Assembly: GCA_022819505.1 (NCBI GenBank)
Contig: JAJEHD010000019.1
Location: 434,001-498,000, forward strand
Reading direction: 5' to 3'
Length of the DNA stretch: 64,000 bases
From: Acidimicrobiia bacterium
Lineage (GTDB): Bacteria > Actinomycetota > Acidimicrobiia > Acidimicrobiales > Aldehydirespiratoraceae
Positions within the stretch are counted from its first letter, which is position 1, and the number at the start of each line of letters is the position of its first letter. Both the position numbers and the translations under genes were made by a program. The notes beneath the pieces were generated by a model. It was not told where the DNA came from. It did not search any database and saw nothing but the letters and a program-made list of their open reading frames with translations. Shown one piece after another: positions 60,851 to 64,000 of this stretch.

Positions 60851-63073
60851 TCAGATCTTCTGGAGGGGGGCCCAGGAGAGGAGCAGCTGCTTATCGCCGA
60901 CGCTTGCGAAGCGGACCGAGGCCTGGGCGTCGTCGCCTTCGCCCCGTATGTCGATGATCACGCCCTCGCCCCACTGGGAATGACGGACATCGTCGCCCAC
61001 CTTGAGGCCGAGACGGTCGGCGCCCGAGGGCGACGGACGGGCCTGCCGGCCCGCGTCGAGGGCCCGGTCGACGATCTCGTCGCGGTTGATCGAGGCCCGG
61101 TCGAGGCTGCGCTCTCGCCGGCTGCGGCGGTAGTAGCGGCTGCGGGCCATCCGGGAGCCGTCCACCGTATGCACCAGGTCCTCGGGGATCTCCTTGAGGA
61201 AGCGGCTGGGCGGGTTGTACTGGCGGCTGCCGTACAGCAGCCGGCTCCAGGCATGGGTCACGGTGAGCTGGCGCATGGCCCGAGTGATCCCCACGTAGGC
61301 GAGGCGGCGCTCCTCCTCCAACTCGTGGGGCTCGGTCAACGCCCGGATGTGAGGGAAGACGCCATCCTCCAGCCCGACGATGTACACGTCGGGATACTCG
61401 AGGCCCTTGGCCGAGTGCAGCGTCATAAGGGTGACCGCTGACTCGTCGGATCCCGGGTCGGCTAGGTCGTCGGTGTCGGCCACCAGGGCCACTGCCTCCA
61501 GGAAGTCGTCCATGGCGTCGTGCTCGCCGGCCACGCCCACCAGCTCGGCCAGGTTCTCGAGACGGCCGTCGGCCTCGACCGACTTCTCCGAGCGCAGCTC
61601 GTCGAGGTAGCCGGAGCGCTCCAGCAACTCCTGGAGCACCGCGGCCGGCGACGCCTGCAAGGAGGCGATGTCGTCGATCAGCGCGCAGAACTGACCGGCC
61701 CCGGTCGCGGACCGCCCGGTGACACCGGCCTCGGCACAGTGGCGGAGGGCCTCGTGGAAGGTGAGGCCGTTCTCCGCGGCGTAGGCGTCCATCTTGGCCA
61801 CCGACGTGGCGCCGACGCCCCGCTTGGGCACCCCGAGAGCCCGCTTCACGCTCACCTCGTCACCGGGGTTGGTGACCGCCTTGAGGTAGGCCATGGCGTC
61901 GCGCACCTCCCGGCGGTCGTAGAAGCGGGTGCCGCCCACCAGCCGGTAGGGAACCTCGGCCTTGATCAGCTGCTCCTCCACCGCTCTCGACTGGGCGTTG
62001 GTGCGGTAGAAGACCGCCATCTCGTCCAGGCCCATGTGCTCGTCCTGGCGCCGCCGCACGATTTCGCTGACCACGTAGCGGGCCTCGTCGGTCTCGTCGT
62101 CGGCGTGGTAACGGACAATGGAGGGTCCCGACCCGCGATCGGTCCAGAGGTCCTTGGGCTTGCGGCCGGTGTTGTTGACGATCACCGAGTTGGCCGCGTC
62201 GAGGATGTTCTGGGTGCTGCGGTAGTTCTGCTCCAGCACCACGATGCGGACGTCGTCGAAGGCCCGCTCGAACTCGAGGATGTTGCGGATGTCGGCACCG
62301 CGGAAGGCGTAGATCGACTGGTCGGCGTCGCCCACCGCGGTCACCTGGCGGCTCTGAGCGCCCAGGCTGATCACCAGCTCGTTCTGCACCGGGTTGGTGT
62401 CCTGGTACTCGTCCACCAGCACATGCGAGAACCGCTGCCGCCACCGCTCGAGCACCTCCGGGTTATTCCGGAACAGCTCGACGGTGCGCAGCAGCAGGTC
62501 ATCGAAGTCCATGGCCCCGGCCGAGGCCAGCCGGCGCTGATAGGTGGAGAAGACCTCGGCGATGCGGCGCTCGTAGATGTTGGAGGCCCGCTCGGCGTAC
62601 TCGTCGGCACCGATGTTGTCGTTCTTGGCAGCGGAGATGACGGCATGAACCGACCGGGGCGGGAACCTCTTGTGGTCGAGGTTCAGGTCGCGCAGCACGT
62701 ACCCGCAGAGCCGCACCGCGTCGCCCTGGTCGTAGATGGTGAACCGGGTCGGGTAGTCGATGTAGGCCGCGTCGCGGCGCAGGATGCGGACGCAGGCGGC
62801 GTGGAACGTCGACACCCACATGCTCTCGGCCACCGGACCCACCAGCCAGCCGACCCGGTGGCGCATCTCGCCCGCGGCCTTGTTGGTGAAGGTGATGGCC
62901 AGGATCTCGAACGGCGAGAGGCCGTGGTCCTCGATCAGATGGGCGATGCGGTGGGTGAGCACCCGGGTCTTGCCGGACCCGGCCCCGGCCACCACCAGAA
63001 GCGGTCCGCCCGTATAGGTGACCGCCTCGTACTGGGCCGGATTGAGGCCCTCAAGAATCGCCGACTCCGCCAT
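60851..63073 (-). CDS. UvrD/PcrA-type ATP-dependent DNA helicase
   Basis: Superfamily 1A helicase of 740 residues from ATG 63073 (GTG 63082 in frame as alternative). Motifs in order: Q-motif LNPAQYEAV, Walker A VVAGAGSGKTRVLTHRI, VLVDEYQDTNPVQNE, GDADQSIYAFRGADIRN, VLEQNYRSTQNIL and VTLMTLHSAKGLEYPDVYIVGLEDG. The C-terminal LGLKVGDDVRHSQWGEGVI is the PcrA/UvrD Tudor-like domain that binds RNA polymerase. Acts in repair and removal of replication or transcription blocks. Confidence 0.93.
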   Translation of the reverse strand: MAESAILEGLNPAQYEAVTYTGGPLLVVAGAGSGKTRVLTHRIAHLIEDHGLSPFEILAITFTNKAAGEMRHRVGWLVGPVAESMWVSTFHAACVRILRRDAAYIDYPTRFTIYDQGDAVRLCGYVLRDLNLDHKRFPPRSVHAVISAAKNDNIGADEYAERASNIYERRIAEVFSTYQRRLASAGAMDFDDLLLRTVELFRNNPEVLERWRQRFSHVLVDEYQDTNPVQNELVISLGAQSRQVTAVGDADQSIYAFRGADIRNILEFERAFDDVRIVVLEQNYRSTQNILDAANSVIVNNTGRKPKDLWTDRGSGPSIVRYHADDETDEARYVVSEIVRRRQDEHMGLDEMAVFYRTNAQSRAVEEQLIKAEVPYRLVGGTRFYDRREVRDAMAYLKAVTNPGDEVSVKRALGVPKRGVGATSVAKMDAYAAENGLTFHEALRHCAEAGVTGRSATGAGQFCALIDDIASLQASPAAVLQELLERSGYLDELRSEKSVEADGRLENLAELVGVAGEHDAMDDFLEAVALVADTDDLADPGSDESAVTLMTLHSAKGLEYPDVYIVGLEDGVFPHIRALTEPHELEEERRLAYVGITRAMRQLTVTHAWSRLLYGSRQYNPPSRFLKEIPEDLVHTVDGSRMARSRYYRRSRRERSLDRASINRDEIVDRALDAGRQARPSPSGADRLGLKVGDDVRHSQWGEGVIIDIRGEGDDAQASVRFASVGDKQLLLSWAPLQKI

Positions 63074-63137
63074 CGCGGCCACCCTACTGCCACCCCATGA
63101 CGCCGCCGAAGGACCACGCGGCCGCTATTCGACACGC

Positions 63138-63200
63138 TGGAATACGGCGGTCAGAATCACCGCCCTTATTCCACTAGAAGGCGGATTGCTGGAATAAGGG
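63138..63200. promoter_or_regulatory. Two mutually exclusive hairpins in the helicase / LLM gap
   Basis: Hairpin A pairs TGGAAT (63138-63143) with ATTCCA (63168-63173) and GGCGGT (63146-63151) with ACCGCC (63159-63164). Hairpin B pairs CCCTTATTCCA (63163-63173) with TGGAATAAGGG (63190-63200), an 11-bp perfect stem with a 16-base loop. Both use the segment 63163-63173, so only one can form. It lies in the 199-bp gap between divergent genes. Confidence 0.55.
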
Positions 63201-63272
63201 AGCCGGAATGACGCCGGTGATGCGTACCGGTAGTGTGCGGCGGATGTTCGCCAGCGCCGGGTTGCAGCCGTC

Positions 63273-64000
63273 GTGAGCAGGCCGTTCCGGTTCGGGTTCA
63301 GCCTCGACGGGCTCGACGATCCCGACGAGATGGCGCGACGGGTCCGCTGGGCCGAGGACGCCGGGTACTCGTCGGTGGTGATGACCGACCACTTCGACGA
63401 ACGACACGGTCCGCTGGTAGCTCTCACCGCGGCGGCGCTGGCCACCGAGTCATTGCGGGTGGGCACCCTGGTGCTGGCCAACGACTACCGCCACCCGGCC
63501 GTGCTGGCCAAGGAACTGGCCTCCCTCGACGTGATCTCGGACGGGCGGCTGGAGGTCGGCATCGGCGCGGGATGGATGACCTCGGACTACGAGCAGGCCG
63601 GCATCGGATACGACCGGCCCGGGGTCCGCATCGACCGTCTCGACGAGGCGATCTCAGTGCTGGAGGGTTGCTTCAGCGATGGCCCGTTCGACTTCGACGG
63701 CGACCACTACCGGATATCGGGGCTCGAGTCGTGGCCGAAGCCCGTCCAGCAACCCCGTCCCCCGCTGCTGCTGGCTGGTGGCGGCCACCGGATGCTGGCC
63801 CTGGCCGGGCGCCGGGCCGACATCGTGGGCATCAACCCCAGCCTGCACTCGGGGACCATCGATGAGCACGCCGGTCCGACCGCCACCGCGGAGGCCACCG
63901 ACGCCAAGCTGGCCGTGGTGCGCGAAGCCGCCGGGGACCGCTTCGACAGCATCGAACTCCAGACCCGCATCCACCTGGCCGTGATCACCGACGACGCCCA
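63273..64000 (+). CDS. Luciferase-like (LLM) F420-type oxidoreductase, truncated by the window end
   Basis: The frame opens at GTG 63273 and stays open through 64000, about 242 residues seen. FRFGFSLDGLDDPDEMARRV is followed by GYSSVVMTDHFDERHGPLVAL, VLANDYRHPAVLAKELASLD, GRLEVGIGAGWMTSDYEQAG and PPLLLAGGGHRMLALAGRRAD. This matches the actinobacterial F420-dependent LLM branch and is distinct from the paralogue pair at 27.7 and 39.3 kb. Substrate unknown. Confidence 0.87.
   Translation, partial: MSRPFRFGFSLDGLDDPDEMARRVRWAEDAGYSSVVMTDHFDERHGPLVALTAAALATESLRVGTLVLANDYRHPAVLAKELASLDVISDGRLEVGIGAGWMTSDYEQAGIGYDRPGVRIDRLDEAISVLEGCFSDGPFDFDGDHYRISGLESWPKPVQQPRPPLLLAGGGHRMLALAGRRADIVGINPSLHSGTIDEHAGPTATAEATDAKLAVVREAAGDRFDSIELQTRIHLAVITDDA

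Noticed and set aside
1..64000. tRNA, rRNA, CRISPR arrays, insertion sequences, integrases and replication origin
   Set aside because: Reading both strands I saw no cloverleaf with CCA-proximal features, no rRNA blocks, no spaced repeats, no transposase or integrase motifs and no dnaA-box cluster.

Overview
The window is a chromosomal segment of a high-GC actinobacterium. The codons are strongly G/C-ending, GTG starts are common, and genes overlap by 1-8 bp in long same-strand runs. The gene content fits Acidimicrobiia or a related lineage: four luciferase-like (F420/flavin) oxidoreductases, a mycobacterial-type IleRS, a GPP34 protein, two cytochromes P450 and fused ABC transporter subunits. 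The lineage is inferred from gene content only; no rRNA or tRNA gene was seen.

Layout. 1-9.1 kb (minus strand): a self-contained mannitol-type PTS cluster with a polyol dehydrogenase-like protein, PfkB kinase, membrane protein, enzyme I, PRD regulator, split EIIC/EIIB/EIIA and HPr. EIIC carries an apparent frameshift. 9.3-18.3 kb: housekeeping genes (ileS, nrdAB, a GPP34 protein) plus a 2OG-Fe(II) oxygenase. 18.3-29.4 kb: a catabolic block with an aldehyde dehydrogenase, a FAH-family protein, a LIV-type ABC importer, a divergent MarR regulator, and an operon of an aromatic amino acid decarboxylase-like enzyme, a luciferase-like oxidoreductase and an SDR. 29.5-35.5 kb: an AT-richer island holding two complete restriction-modification systems, one XamI-like (N6-adenine methylase plus nuclease) and one HgiDII-like (C5-cytosine methylase plus GHKL-ATPase nuclease). 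By family both should recognise GTCGAC.

35.6-39.3 kb: a tightly coupled four-gene operon (acetoacetate decarboxylase family, P450, LigB-type extradiol dioxygenase, class I glutamine amidotransferase). 39.3-45.0 kb: a luciferase-like paralogue and a betaine/proline ABC importer whose permease has an extra membrane domain. 45-54.2 kb: a glutamine synthetase-like and PuuD-like pair, an acyl-CoA dehydrogenase, an alpha/beta hydrolase, a second P450 behind a double palindrome, a luciferase-like oxidoreductase, a TauD dioxygenase and a homocysteine methyltransferase. 54.4-55.7 kb: a decayed patch with a frameshifted toxin-like gene, an antitoxin-like gene and a frameshifted nuclease-like gene. 56-64 kb: purH, sucCD, a membrane protein, an AlaX-like editing protein, a UvrD/PcrA helicase and a truncated luciferase-like gene.

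The most interesting signal is a shared 16-bp palindrome, CGTTyGGTGCCAAACG-like. It occurs before the MarR gene (also facing the ABC importer), before the decarboxylase-P450-LigB operon and before the acyl-CoA dehydrogenase. In each case its centre is 22-25 bp upstream of a GTG start. This ties genes spread over about 29 kb into one predicted regulon for uptake and ring cleavage of an unknown, probably aromatic, substrate, with the restriction island sitting between its parts.
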